Origin: Atherix ibis
Lineage: Eukaryota; Arthropoda; Insecta; Diptera; Athericidae
Length of the DNA: 64,000 nt
Assembly (NCBI GenBank): GCA_958298945.1
Contig: OY282608.1
Coordinates: 78,850,806 to 78,914,805 of the forward strand
Reading direction: 5' to 3'
Of the stretch, positions 42,761 through 57,520 are shown piece by piece. Position 1 is the stretch's first letter. The number at the start of each line of letters is the position of its first letter. A program made the position numbers and the translations under genes. Under the pieces are notes generated by a model. That model was not told where the DNA came from and did no database searches. It saw only the letters and a program-made list of their open reading frames with translations.

Positions 42761-45700
42761 AAACAAACAAACAAATAAACCAACAAACTAACAAACCAAC
42801 AAGTTAACAAACCAACAAACCAATAAACCAATAAACCAACAAACCAACAAACAAATAAACCAACAAACCAACAAACCAACAAACCAACAAACCAACAAAC
42901 CAACAAACCAACAAACCCACAAACCAACAAACCAACAAACCAACAAACCAGCAAACCAACAAACCAACAAACCAACAAACCAACAAGCCAACAAACCAAC
43001 AAACCAACATGCCAACAAGCCAACAAACAAACAAACCAACAAACCAACAAACCAACAAACCAACAAACCAACAAACCAACAAACCAACAAGCCAACAAAC
43101 AAACAAACCAACAAACCAACAAAACAACAAACCAACAAATTAACAAACAAACAAGCCAACAAACCGAAAAACCAACAAACGAACAAACCAACAAACCAAC
43201 AAACCAACAAACAAACAAACAAACCAACAAATCAACAAACCAACAAACCAACTAGCCAACAAACAAATAAACCAACAAACCAACAAACCAACAAACCAAC
43301 AAACCAACAAGCCAACAAACCAACAAACCAATACGCCAACAAGCCAACAAACAAACAAAACAACAAGCCAACAAACTAACAAACCAAAAATCGAACAAAC
43401 CAACAAACCAACAAACCAACAAACCAACAAACCAACAAACCAACAAACCAACAAGCCAACAAACCAACAAACCAACACGCGAACAAGCCAACAAACAAAC
43501 AAAACAACATGCCAACAAGCCAACAAACAAACAAACCAAAAATCTAACAAACCAACAAACCAACAAACCAACAAACCAACAAACCAACAAACCAACAAAC
43601 CAACAAATCAACAAGCCAACAAACCAACAAAACAACAAGCCAACAAGCCAACAAACCAAAAAACTAATAAACCAACAAACGAACACACCAACAAACCAAC
43701 AAACCAACAAACAAACAAACCAACAAACCAACCCACCAAGAAACCAACAAACCAACAAACCAACAAACCAACAAACTAACAAACCAACAAGCCAACAAAC
43801 CACCAAATCAACATGCCAACAAGCCAACAAACAAACAAACCAACAAACAAACAAACAAACAAACCAACAAACCAACAAACCAACAAACCAACAAACCAAC
43901 AAACCAACAAACCAACAAACCAACAAACCAACATACCAACAAGCCAACAAACCAACAAACCAACATGCCAACAAGCCAACAAACAAACAAACAAACAAAT
44001 TAACAAACCAACAAACCAACAAGCCAATAAACCAACAAACCAACAAACCCACAAACTAACAAATCAGCAAGTTAACAAATCAACAAACCAACAAACCAAC
44101 AAACAACAAACCAACAAACAAATAAACCAACAAACCAACAAACCAACAAACCAACAAACCAACAAACCAACAAACCAACAAACCAACAAACCAAAAAGCC
44201 AACAAACCAACAAACAAACAATCCAACAAGCCAACAAACCAAAAAACCAACAAACGAACAAACCAACACACCAACAAACCAACAAACCAACAAACCAACA
44301 AGCCAACAAACCAACAAACCAACATGCCAACAAGCCAACAAACAAACAAACAAACAAACCAACAAATTAACAAACCAACAAGTTAACAAACCAACAAACC
44401 AATAAACCAACAAACCAACAAACAAATAAACCAACAAACCAACAAACCAACAAACCAACAAACCAACAAACCAACAAACCAACAAACCAACAAACCAACA
44501 AACCAACAAACCAGCAAACCAACAACCCAACAAACCAACAAACCAACAAGCCAACAAACCAACAAACCAGCATGCCAACAAGCCAACAAACAAACAAACC
44601 AACAAACCAACAAAACAACAAGCCAACAAAACAAAAAACCAACAAACGAACAAACCAACAAACCAAGAAACCAACAAACAAACAAACCAACAAACCAACA
44701 AACCAACAAACCAACAAACCAACAAACCAACAAACCAACAAACCAACAAACGAACAAACCAACAAACCAACAAACAAACAAACCAACAAACCGACCCACC
44801 AACAAACCAACAAACCAACAAACGAACAAACCAACAAATCAACAAACCAACAAACAAACAAACCAACAAACCGACCCACCAACAAACCAACAAACCAACA
44901 AACGAACAAACCAACAAACCAACAAACAAACAAACCAACAAACCAAAAAGCCAACAAACCAACAAACCAACAAGCCGAGAAGCCAACAAACCAAAAAACC
45001 AACAAACGAACAAACCAACAAACCAACAAACCAATAAACCAACAAACCAACAAACCAACAAGCCAACAAAACAACAAACCAACATGCCAACAAGCCAACA
45101 AACAAACAAACAAATAAACCAACAAACTAACAAACCAACAAGTTAACAAACCAACAAACCAACAAACCAATAAACCAACAAACCAACAAACAAATAAACC
45201 AACAAACCAACAAACCAACAAACCAACAAACCAACAAACCAACAAACCAACAAACCAACAAACCAACAAACCAACAAACCAGCAAACCAACAAACCAACA
45301 AACCAACAAACCAACAAGCCAACAAACCAACAAACCAACAAACCAACAAACAAACAAACCAACAAACCAACAAACCAACAAACCAACAAACCAACAAACC
45401 AACAAACCAACAAACCAACAAACCAACAAACAAACAAGCCAACAAACAAACAAACCAACAAACCAACAAACCAACAAACCAACAAACCAACAAGCCAACA
45501 AACCGAAAAACACACAAACGAACAAACCAACAAACCAACAAACAAACAAACAAACCAACAAATCAACAAACCAACAAACCAACTAGCCAACGAACCAACA
45601 AACCAACATGCCAACAAGCCAACAAACAAACAAACTACAAACCAACAAACCAACAAACCAAAAAACCAACAAACCAACAAACCAACAAGCCAACAAACCA

Positions 45701-48700
45701 ATAAACCAACAAACCAACAAGCCAACAAACCAAAAAACCAACAAACGAACAAACCAACAAACCAACAAACCAACAAACCAAAAAACCAACAAACCAACAA
45801 ACCAACAACCCAACAAAACAGCAAACCAATAAACCAACAAACCAACAAACCAACAAACCAACAAGCCAATAAAGAAATAAACCAACAAGTTAACAAACCA
45901 ACAAACCAACAAACCAACAAACCAACAAACAAATAAACCAACAAACCAACAAATCAACAAACCAACAAACCAACAAACCAACAAACCAACAAACCAACAA
46001 ACCAACAAACCAACAAACCAACAAACCAACAAACCAACAAGCCAACAAACAAACAAACCAACAAACCAACAAAACAACAAACCAACAAATTAACAAACAA
46101 ACAAGCCAACAAACCGAAAAACCAACAAACGAACAAACCAACAAACCAACAAACCAACAAACAAACAAACAAACCAACAAATCAACAAACCAACAAACCA
46201 ACTAGCCAACAAACAAATAAACCAACAAACCAACAAACCAACAAACCAACAAACCAACAAGCCAACAAACCAACAAACCAATACGCCAACAAGCCAACAA
46301 ACAAACAAAACAACAAGCCAACAAACAAACAAACCAAAAATCGAACAAACCAACAAACCAACAAACCAACAAACCAACAAACCAACAAACCAACAAACCA
46401 ACAAACCAACAAGCCAACAAACCAACAAAACAACAAGCCAACAAACCAAAAAACTAACAAACCAACAAACGAACAAACCAACAAACCAACAAACCAACAA
46501 ACAAACAAACCAACAAACCGACCCACCAACAAACCAACAAACCAGCAAATCAACAAACCAACAAACCAACAAGCCAACAAACCAAAAAGCCAACAAACGA
46601 ACAAACCAACAAACCATCGAACCAACAAACAAACAAACCAACAAACCAACAAACCAACAAACCAACTAACCAACAAACCAACAAACCAACAAGCCAACAA
46701 ACCAACAAACCAACACGCGAACAAGCCAACAAACAAACAAAACAACAAACCAACAAACCAACAAACCAACAAACCAACAAACCAACAAACGAACAAACCA
46801 ACAAACCAACAAACCAACAAACCAACAAACCAAAAAGCCAACAAACCAACAAACCAACATGCCAACAAGCCAACAAACAAACAAACCAAAAATCGAACAA
46901 AACAACAAACCAACAAACCAACAAACCAACAAACCAACAAACCAACAAACCAACAAACCAACAAACCAACAAACTAACAAGCCAACAAACCAACAAAACA
47001 ACAAACCAACAAGCAAACAAACCAAAAAACCAATAAACCAACAAACAAACAAACCAACAAACCAACAAACCAACAAACAAACAAACCAACAAACCAACCC
47101 ACCAAGAAACCAACAAACCAACAAACCAACAAACCAACAAACCAACAAACCAACAAGCCAACAAACCAACAAATCAACATGCCAACAAACCAACAAACAA
47201 ACAAACCAACAAACAAACAAACAAACAAACCAACAAACCAACAAACCAACAAACCAACAAACCAACAAACCAACAAACCAACAAACCAACAAACCAACAA
47301 ACCAACAAACCAACAAGCCAACAAACCAACAAACCAACAAACCAACAAGCCAACAAACCAAAAAACCAACAAACGAACAAACCAACAAACCAACAAACCA
47401 ACAAACCAACAAACCAACAAACAAACAAACCAACAAACCAACAAACCAACAAACCAACAAACCAACAAACCAACAAACCAACAAACCAACAAACAAACAA
47501 GCCAACAAACAAACAAACCAACAAACCAACAAACCAACAAACCAACAAACCAACAAGCCAACAAACCAACTAACCAACAAACCAACAAACCAACAAGCCA
47601 ACAAACCAACAAACCAACACGCGAACAAGCCAACAAACAAACAAAACAACAAACCAACAAACCAACAAGCCAACAAACCGAAAAACACACAAACGAACAA
47701 ACCAACAAACCAACAAACAAACAAACAAACCAACAAATCAACAAACCAACAAACCAACTAGCCAACGAACCAACAAACCAACATGCCAACAAGCCAACAA
47801 ACAAACAAACTACAAACCAACAAACCAACAAACAAACAAACCAAAAAACCAACAAACCAACAAACCAACAAGCCAACAAACCAATAAACCAACAAACCAA
47901 CAAGCCAACAAACCAAAAAACCAACAAACGAACAAACCAACAAACCAACAAACCAACAAACCAAAAAACCAACAAACCAACAAACCAACAACCCAACAAA
48001 CCAGCAAACCAATAAACCAACAAACCAACAAACCAACAAACCAACAAGCCAATAAAGAAATAAACCAACAAGTTAACAAACCAACAAACCAACAAACCAA
48101 CAAACCAACAAACAAATAAACCAACAAACCAACAAATCAACAAACCAACAAACCAACAAGCCAACAAACCAACAAACCAATACGCCAACAAGCCAACAAA
48201 CAAACAAAACAACAAACCAACAAATCAACAAACCAACAAACCAACAAGCCAACAAACCAAAAAACCAACAAACGAACAAACCAACAAACCAACGAACCAA
48301 CAAACAAACAAACCAACAAACCAACAAACCAACAAACCAACAAACCAACAAACCAACAAGCCAACAAACCAACAAACCAACACGCGAACAAGCCAACAAA
48401 CAAACAAAACAACATGCCAACAAGCCAACAAACAAACAAACCAAAAATCTAACAAACCAACAAACCAACAAACCAACAAACCAACAAACCAACAAACCAA
48501 CAAACCAACAAATCAACAAGCCAACAAACCAACAAAACAACAAGCCAACAAGCCAACAAACCAAAAAACCAATAAACCAACAAACGAACACACCAACAAA
48601 CCAACAAACCAACAAACAAACAAACCAACAAACCAACCCACCAAGAAACCAACAAACCAACAAACCAACAAACCAACAAACTAACAAACCAACAAGCCAA

Positions 48701-51700
48701 CAAACCACCAAATCAACATGCCAACAAGCCAACAAACAAACAAACCAACAAACAAACAAACAAACAAACCAACAAACCAACAAACCAACAAACCAACAAA
48801 CCAACAAACCAACAAACCAACAAACCAACAAACCAACAAACCAACAAACCAACATACCAACAAGCCAACAAACCAACAAACCAACATGCCAACAAGCCAA
48901 CAAACAAACAAACAAACAAATTAACAAACCAACAAACCAACAAGCCAATAAACCAACAAACCAACAAACCCACAAACTAACAAATCAGCAAGTTAACAAA
49001 TCAACAAACCAACAAACCAACAAACAACAAACAAACAAACAAATAAACCAACAAACCAACAAACCAACAAACCAACAAACCAACAAACCAACAAACCAAC
49101 AAACCAACAAACCAAAAAGCCAACAAACCAACAAACAAACAATCCAACAAGCCAACAAACCAAAAAACCAACAAACGAACAAACCAACACACCAACAAAC
49201 CAACAAACCAACAAACCAACAAGCCAACAAACCAACAAACCAACATGCCAACAAGCCAACAAACAAACAAACAAACAAACCAACAAATTAACAAACCAAC
49301 AAGTTAACAAACCAACAAACCAATAAACCAACAAACCAACAAACAAATAAACCAACAAACCAACAAACCAACAAACCAACAAATCAACAAACCAACAAAC
49401 CAACAAACCAACAAACCAACAAACCAACAAACCAGCAAACCAACAAACCAACAAACCAACAAACCAACAAGCCAACAAACCAACAAACCAGCATGCCAAC
49501 AAGCCAACAAACAAACAAACCAACAAACCAACAAAACAACAAGCCAACAAAACAAAAAACCAACAAACGAACAAACCAACAAACCAAGAAACCAACAAAC
49601 AAACAAACCAACAAACCAACAAACCAACAAACCAACAAACCAACAAACCAACAAACCAACAAACCAACAAACCAACAAACGAACAAACCAACAAACCAAC
49701 AAACAAACAAACCAACAAACCGACCCACCAACAAACCAACAAACCAACAAACGAACAAACCAACAAATCAACAAACCAACAAACAAACAAACCAACAAAC
49801 CGACCCACCAACAAACCAACAAACCAACAAACGAACAAACCAACAAACCAACAAACAAACAAACCAACAAACCAAAAAGCCAACAAACCAACAAACCAAC
49901 AAGCCAAGAAGCCAACAAACCAAAAAACCAACAAACGAACAAACCAACAAACCAACAAACCAATAAACCAACAAACCAACAAACCAACAAGCCAACAAAC
50001 CAACAAACCAACATGCCAACAAACAAACAAACAAATAAACCAACAAACTAACAAACCAACAAGTTAACAAACCAACAAACCAACAAACCAATAAACCAAC
50101 AAACCAACAAACAAATAAACCAACAAACCAACAAACCAACAAACCAACAAACCAACAAACCAACAAACCAACAAACCAACAAACCAACAAACCAACAAAC
50201 CAACAAACCAGCAAACCAACAAACCAACAAACCAACAAACCAACAAGCCAACAAACCAACAAACCAACATGCCAACAAGCCAACAAACAAACAAACCAAC
50301 AAACCAACAAACCAACAAACCAACAAGCCAACAAAACCAAAAACCAACAAACGAACAAACCAACAAACCAACAAACCAACAAACCAACAAACAAACAAAC
50401 CAACAAACCAACAAACCAACAAACCAACAAACCAACAAACCAACAAACCAACAAACCAACAAACGAACAAACCAACAAACAAACAAACCAACAAACCGAC
50501 CCACCAACAAACCAACAAACCAGCAAATCAACAAACCAACAAACCAACAAGCCAACAAACCAAAAAACCAACAAATGAACAAACCAACAAACCAACGAAC
50601 CAACAAACAAACAAACCAACAAACCAACAAACCAACAAGCCAACAAACCAACAAACCAACACGCGAACAAGCCAACAAACAATTAAAACAACAAACCAAC
50701 AAACCAACAAACCAACAAACCAACAAACCAACAAACGAACAAACCAACAAACCAACAAAACAACAAACCAACAAACCAACAAACCAACAAGCCAACAAAC
50801 CAACAAACCAACATGCCAACAAGCCAACAAACAAACAAACCAAAAATCGAACAAACCAACAAAACAACAAACCAACAAACCAACAAACCAACAAACCAAC
50901 AAACCAACAAACTAATAAGCCAACAAACCAACAAAACAACAAGCCAACAAGCCAACAAACCAAAAAACCAATAAACCAACAAACGAACAAACCAACAAAC
51001 CAACAAACCAACAAACAAACAAACCAACAAACCAACCCACCAAGAAACCAACAAATCAACCCACCAAGAAACCAACAAACCAACAAACCAACAAGCCAAC
51101 AAACCAACAAATCAACATGCCAACAAGCCAACAAACAAACAAACCAACAAACAAACAAACAAACAAACCAACAAACCAACAAACCAAAAAACCAACAAAC
51201 CAACAAACTAACAAACCAACAAAACAACAAGCCAACAAACCAACAAACCAACAAACCAACAAGCCAACAAACCAAAAAACCAACAAACGAACAAACCAAC
51301 AAACCAACAAACCATCAAACCAACAAACAAACAAACCAACAAACAAACAAACCAACAAACCAACAAACCAACAAACCAACAAACCAACAAACCAACAAGC
51401 CAACAAACAAACAAACCAACAAACCAACAAACCAACAAACCAACAAACCAACAAACCGACAAACCAACAAGCCAACAAACCGAAAAACCAACAAACCAAC
51501 AAACGAACAAACCAACAAACCAACAAACCAACAAACAAACAAACAAACCAACAAATCAACAAACCAACAAACCAACTAGCCAACAAACCAACAAACCAAC
51601 ATGCCAACAAGCCAACAAACAAACAAACTACAAACCAACAAACCAACAAACCAACAAACCAACAAACCAACAAACCAACAAACCAACAAGCCAACAAACC

Positions 51701-54558
51701 AACAAACCAACAAGCCAACAAACCAAAAAACCAACAAACGAACAAACCAACAAACCAACAAACCAACAAACCAAAAAACCAACAAACCAACAAACCAACA
51801 ACTCAACAAACCAGCAAACCAATAAACCAACAAACCAACAAACCAACAAACCAACAAGCCAATAAAGAAATAAACCAACAAGTTAACAAACCAACAAACC
51901 AACAAACCAACAACCCAACAAACAAATAAACCAACAAACCAACAAACCAACAAACCAACAAACCAACAAGCCAACAAACCAATAAACCAATACGCCAACA
52001 ACCCAACAAACAAACAAAACAACAAACCAACAAACCAACAAACCAACAAACCAACAAGCCAACAAACCAAGAAACCAACATGCCAACAAGCCAACAAACA
52101 AACAAACCAAAAATCGAGCAAACCAACAAACCAACAAACCAACAAACCAACAAACCAACAAACCAACAAACCAACAAACAAACAAACCAACAAAACAACA
52201 AGCCAACAAACCAAAAAACTAACAAACCAACAAACGAACAAACCAACAAACCAACAAACCAACAAACAAACAAACCAACAAACCGACCCACCAACAAACC
52301 AACAAACCAGCAAATCAACAAACCAACAAACCAACAAGCCAACAAACCAAAAAACCAAAAAACCAACAAACCAACAAACCAACGAACCAACAAACAAACA
52401 AACCAACAAACCAACAAACCAACAAACCAACAAACCAACAAACCAACAAACCAACAAACCAACAAGCCAACAAACCAACACGCGAACAAGCCAACAAACA
52501 AACAAAACAACAAACCAACAAACCAACAAACCAACAAACCAACAAACCAACAAACGAACAAACGAACAAACCAACAAACCAACAAACCAACAAACCAACA
52601 AACCAACAAACCAACAAGCCAACAAACCAACAAACCAACATGCCAACAAGCCAACAAACAAACAAACCAAAAATCGAACAAACCAACAAACCAACAAACC
52701 AACAAACCAACAAACCAACAAACCAACAAACCAACAAACCAACAAGCCAACAAACCAACAAAACAACAAGCCAACAAGCCAACAAACCAAAAAACCAATA
52801 AACCAACAAACCAACAAACCAACAAACCAACAAACCAACAAACAAACAAACCAACAAACCAACCCACCAAGAAACTAACAAACCGACAAACCAACAAACC
52901 AACAAACCAACAAACCAACAAGCCAACAAACCAACAAATCAACATGCCAACAAGCCAACAAACAAACAAACCAACAAACAAACAAACAAACAAACCAACA
53001 AACCAACAAACCAACAGACCAACAAACCAACAAACCAACAAACCAACAAACCAACAAACCAACAAGCCAACAAGCCAACAAACCAACAAACCAACATGCC
53101 AAGAAGCCAACAAACAAACAAACAAACAAACTAACAAACCAACAAACCAACAAGCCAATAAACCAACAAACCAACAAACCAACAAACTAACAAATCAACA
53201 AGTTAACAAACCAACAAACCAACAAACCAACAAACAACAAACCAACAAACAAATAAACCAACAAACCAACAAACCAACAAACCAACAAACCAACAAACCA
53301 ACAAACCAACAAACCAAAAAGCCAACAAACCAACAAACAAACAAACCAACAAACCAACAAACCAACAAACAACAAACCAACAAACAAAAAAACCAACAAA
53401 CCAACAAACCAACAAACCAACAAACCAACAAACCAACAAACCAACAAACCAACAAACCAACAAACCAACAAGCCAACAAACCAACAAACCAACATGGCAA
53501 CAAGCCAACAAACAAACAAACAAACAAACCAACAAACTAACAAACCAACAAGTTAACAAACCAACAAACCAATAAACCAACAAACCAACAAACAAATAAA
53601 CCAACAAACCAACAAACCAACAAACCAACAAACCAACAAACCAAAAAGCCAACAAACCAGCAAACCAACAAGCCAACAAGCCAACAAATGAACAGACCAA
53701 CAAACCAACAAACCAACAAACCAACAAACAAACAAACCAACAAACCAAAAAGCCAACAAACCAACAAACCAACAAGCCAAGAAGCCAACAAACCAAAAAA
53801 CCAACAAACGAACAAACCAACAAACCAACAAACCACTAAACCAACAAACCAACAAACCAACAAGCCAACAAACCAACAAACCAACATGCCAACAAACCAA
53901 CAAACAAACAAACAAACAAACAAACAAACCAACAAACTAACAAACCAACAAGTTAACAAACCAACAAAACAACAAACCAATAAACCAACAAACCAACAAA
54001 CAAATAAACCAACAAACCAACAAACCAACAAACCAACAAACCAACAAACCAACAAACCAACAAACCAACAAACCAACAAACCAGCAAACCTACAAACCAG
54101 CAAACCAACAAACCAACAAACCAACAAACCAACAAGCCAACAAACCAACAAACCAACAAACCAACAAGCCAACAAACAAACAAACCAACAAACCAACAAT
54201 CCAACAAACCAACAAGCCAACAAAACAAAAAACCAACAAACGAACAAACCAACAAACCAACAAACCAACAAACAAACAAACCAACAAACCAATAAACGAA
54301 CAAACCAACAAACCAACAAACCAACAAACCAACAAACCAACAAACCAACAAGCCAAAAAACAAACAAACCAACAAACCAACAAACCAACAAACCAACAAA
54401 CCAACAAACCAACAAACCAACAAACCAACAAACCAACAAACAAACAAACCAACAAACCAACAAACCAACAAACCAACAAACCAACAAAAAAACAAAGCAA
54501 CAAACAAACAAGCCAACAAACCAACATGCCGACAAGCCAACAAACAAACAAACCAACA
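42761..54558. repeat. Large higher-order repeat, about 12.54-kb offset, copy B
   Basis: Directly abuts copy A. It repeats 30,220 to about 42,753 and diverges just after the CATGCCGACAAGCC variant (ATG at 42,721 and 54,526). It is about 11.8 kb long because of the net 760-bp (95-octamer) deficit near 47,645. Copy-specific substitutions include AAACAAAC for AAACCAAC near 49,029, ACCAAAAACC for ACAAAAAACC near 50,335-50,345, and one AAACCAAC for AAACTAAC near 54,248. Confidence 0.88.
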
Positions 54559-57520
54559 AACCAATAAACCAAAAAGCCAACAAACCAACAAACCAACAAG
54601 CCAACAAGCCAACAAATGAACAGACCAACAAACCAACAAACCAACAAATTAACAAACAAACAAACCAACAAACCAAAAAGCCAACAAACCAACAAACCAA
54701 CAAGCCAAGAAGCCAACAAACCAAAAAACCAACAAACGAACAAACCAACAAACCAACAAACCAATAAACCAACAAACTAACAAACCAACAAGTTAACAAA
54801 CCAACAAACCAACAAACCAATAAACCAACAAACCAACAAACAAATAAACCAACAAACCAACAAACCAACAAACCAACAAACCAACAAACCAACAAACCAA
54901 CAAACCAACAAACCAACAAACCTACAAACCAGCAAACCAACAAAGCAACAAACCAACAAACCAACAAGCCAACAAACAAACAAACCAACAAACCAACAAG
55001 CCAACAAACAAACAAACCAACAAACCAACAAACCAATAAACCAACAAACCAACAAACCAACAAACCAACAAACCAACAAACCAACAAACCAACAAGCCAA
55101 CAAACAAACAAACCAACAAACCAACAAACCAACAAACCAACAAACCAACAAACCAACAAACCAACAAACCAACAAACCAACAAACCAACAAACAAACAAA
55201 CAAACAAACCAACAAACCAACAAACCAACAAACCAAAAAACCAACAAAACAACAAACCAACAAGCCAACAAACCAACAAACCAACAAACCAACAAACTAA
55301 CAAACCAACAAGCCAACAAACTAACAAACCAACAAGTTAACAAATCAACAAACCAACAAACCAACAAACCAACAAACCAACAAACAAATAAACCAACAAA
55401 CCAACAAACCAACAAGCCAACAAACCAACAAACCAACAAACCAACAAACCAACAAACCAACAAACCAACAAGCGAACAAACCAACAAACCAACAAGCCAA
55501 CAAGCCAACAAACCAAAAAACCAACAAACGAACAAAACAACAAACCAACAAAAAAACAAACCAACAAACCAACAAACCAACAAACCAACAAACCAACAAA
55601 CCAACAAACCAACAAACCAACAAACTAACAAACCAACAAACCAACAAACCAACAAACCAACAAACCAACATGCCAACAAGCCAACAAACAAACAAACCAA
55701 CAAACCAACAAACCAACAAACCAACAAACCAACAAACCAACAAACCAACAAACCAACAAACAACAAACCAACAAACCAACAAACCAAAAAACCAACAAAC
55801 GAACAAACCAACAAACCAACAAAAAAACAAACCAACAAACCAACAAACCAACAAACCAACAAACCAACAAACCAACAAACCAACAAACCAACAAACCAAC
55901 AAACCAACAAACCAACAAACCAACCATCCAACAAACCAACAAACCAACAAACCAACAAGCCAACAAACCAACAAACCAACATGCCAACAAGTCAACAAAC
56001 AAACAAACCAAAAAACCAACAAACCGACAAACTAACAAACCAACAAACCAACAAACCAACAAGCCAACAAACCAACAAACCAACATGCCAACAAGCCAAC
56101 AAACAAACAAAACAACAAACCAACAAACCAACAAACCAACAAACCAACAAACCAACAAGCCAACAAACCTACAAAACAACAAGCCAACAAGCCAACAAAC
56201 CAAAAAACCAACAAACCAACAAACGAACAAACCAACAAACCAACAAGCCAATAAACCAACAAATCAACATGCCAACAAGCAAACAAACAAACAAACCAAC
56301 AAACAAACAAACAAACAAACCAACAAACCAACAAACCAACAAACCAACAAACCAACAAACCAACAAACCAACAAGCCAACAAACCAACAAACCAACATGC
56401 CAACAAGCCAACAAACAAACAAACAAACAAACCAACAAACCAACAAACGAACAAGCCAATAAACCAACAAACCAACAAACTGACAAATCAACAAGTTAAC
56501 AAACCAACAAACCAACAAACCAACAAACCAACAAACCAACAAACCAACAAACCAATAAACCAACAAACCAACAAGCCAACAAACCAAAAAACCAACAAAC
56601 AAACAAACCAACAAACCAACAAACCAACAAACAAACAAACAAACCAACAAACCAACAAACCAACAAACCAACAAGCCAACAAGCCAACAAACCAACAAAC
56701 CAACAAACCAACAAACAAACAAACCACCAAACCAACAAACCAACAAACCAACAAAAAAACAAACCAACAAACAAACAAGCCAACAAACCAACAAACCAAC
56801 AAACCAACAAACCAACAAGCCAATGAAACCAACAAACCAACATGCCAACAAGCCAACAAACAAACAAACCAACAAACCAACAAACCAAAAAACCAACAAA
56901 CCAGCAACCCAACAAACCAACAAACTAACAAACCAACAAGCCAACAAACTAACAAACCAACAAGTTAACAAATCAACAAACCAACAAACCAACAAACCAA
57001 CAAGCCAACAAGCCAACAAACCAACAAACCAACAAACCAACAAACAAACAAACCACCAAACCAACAAACCAACAAACCAACAAAAAAACAAACCAACAAA
57101 CAAACAAGCCAACAAACCAACAAACCAACAAACCAACAAACCAACAAGCCAATGAAACCAACAAACCAACATGCCAACAAGCCAACAAACAAACAAACCA
57201 ACAAACCAACAAACCAAAAAACCAACAAACCAACAACCCAACAAACCAACAAACCAACAAACCAACAAACCAATAAACCTACAAGCCAACAAACTAACAA
57301 ACCAACAAGTTAACAAACCAACAAACCAACAAACCAACAAACCAACAAACCAACAAACCAACAAACCAAAAAAACCAACAAACCAACAAACCAACAAGCC
57401 AACAAACCAACAAACCAACATGCCAACAAGCCAACAAGCCAACAAACAAACAAACCAACAAACCAACAAACCAACAAACTAACAAACCAAAAAACCAACA
57501 AACCAACAAACCAACAAACC
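54155..57520. repeat. Higher-order repeat, about 3.4-kb offset, copy 1
   Basis: Repeated at 57,521-60,985. The offset is 3,366 at the left (AACAATCC 54,200 and 57,566; CATGCCGAC 54,531 and 57,897; AATT 54,649 and 58,015), 3,470 from the AAGTTAAC at 55,331 and 58,801, and 3,465 at the right (ATG 56,823 and 60,288). It overlaps the tail of the 12.5-kb copy B, so the two duplications share sequence. Confidence 0.85.
56670..57327. repeat. 329-bp tandem duplication with GAAACC phase slip
   Basis: Two units share CCACCAAACC, a six- or seven-A run, and CCAATGAAACC (ATG at 56,823 and 57,152). 329 is 41 octamers plus 1, and the extra base is the third A of GAAACC. The same pair is present in copy 2 at 60,288 and 60,617. 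Confidence 0.8.
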
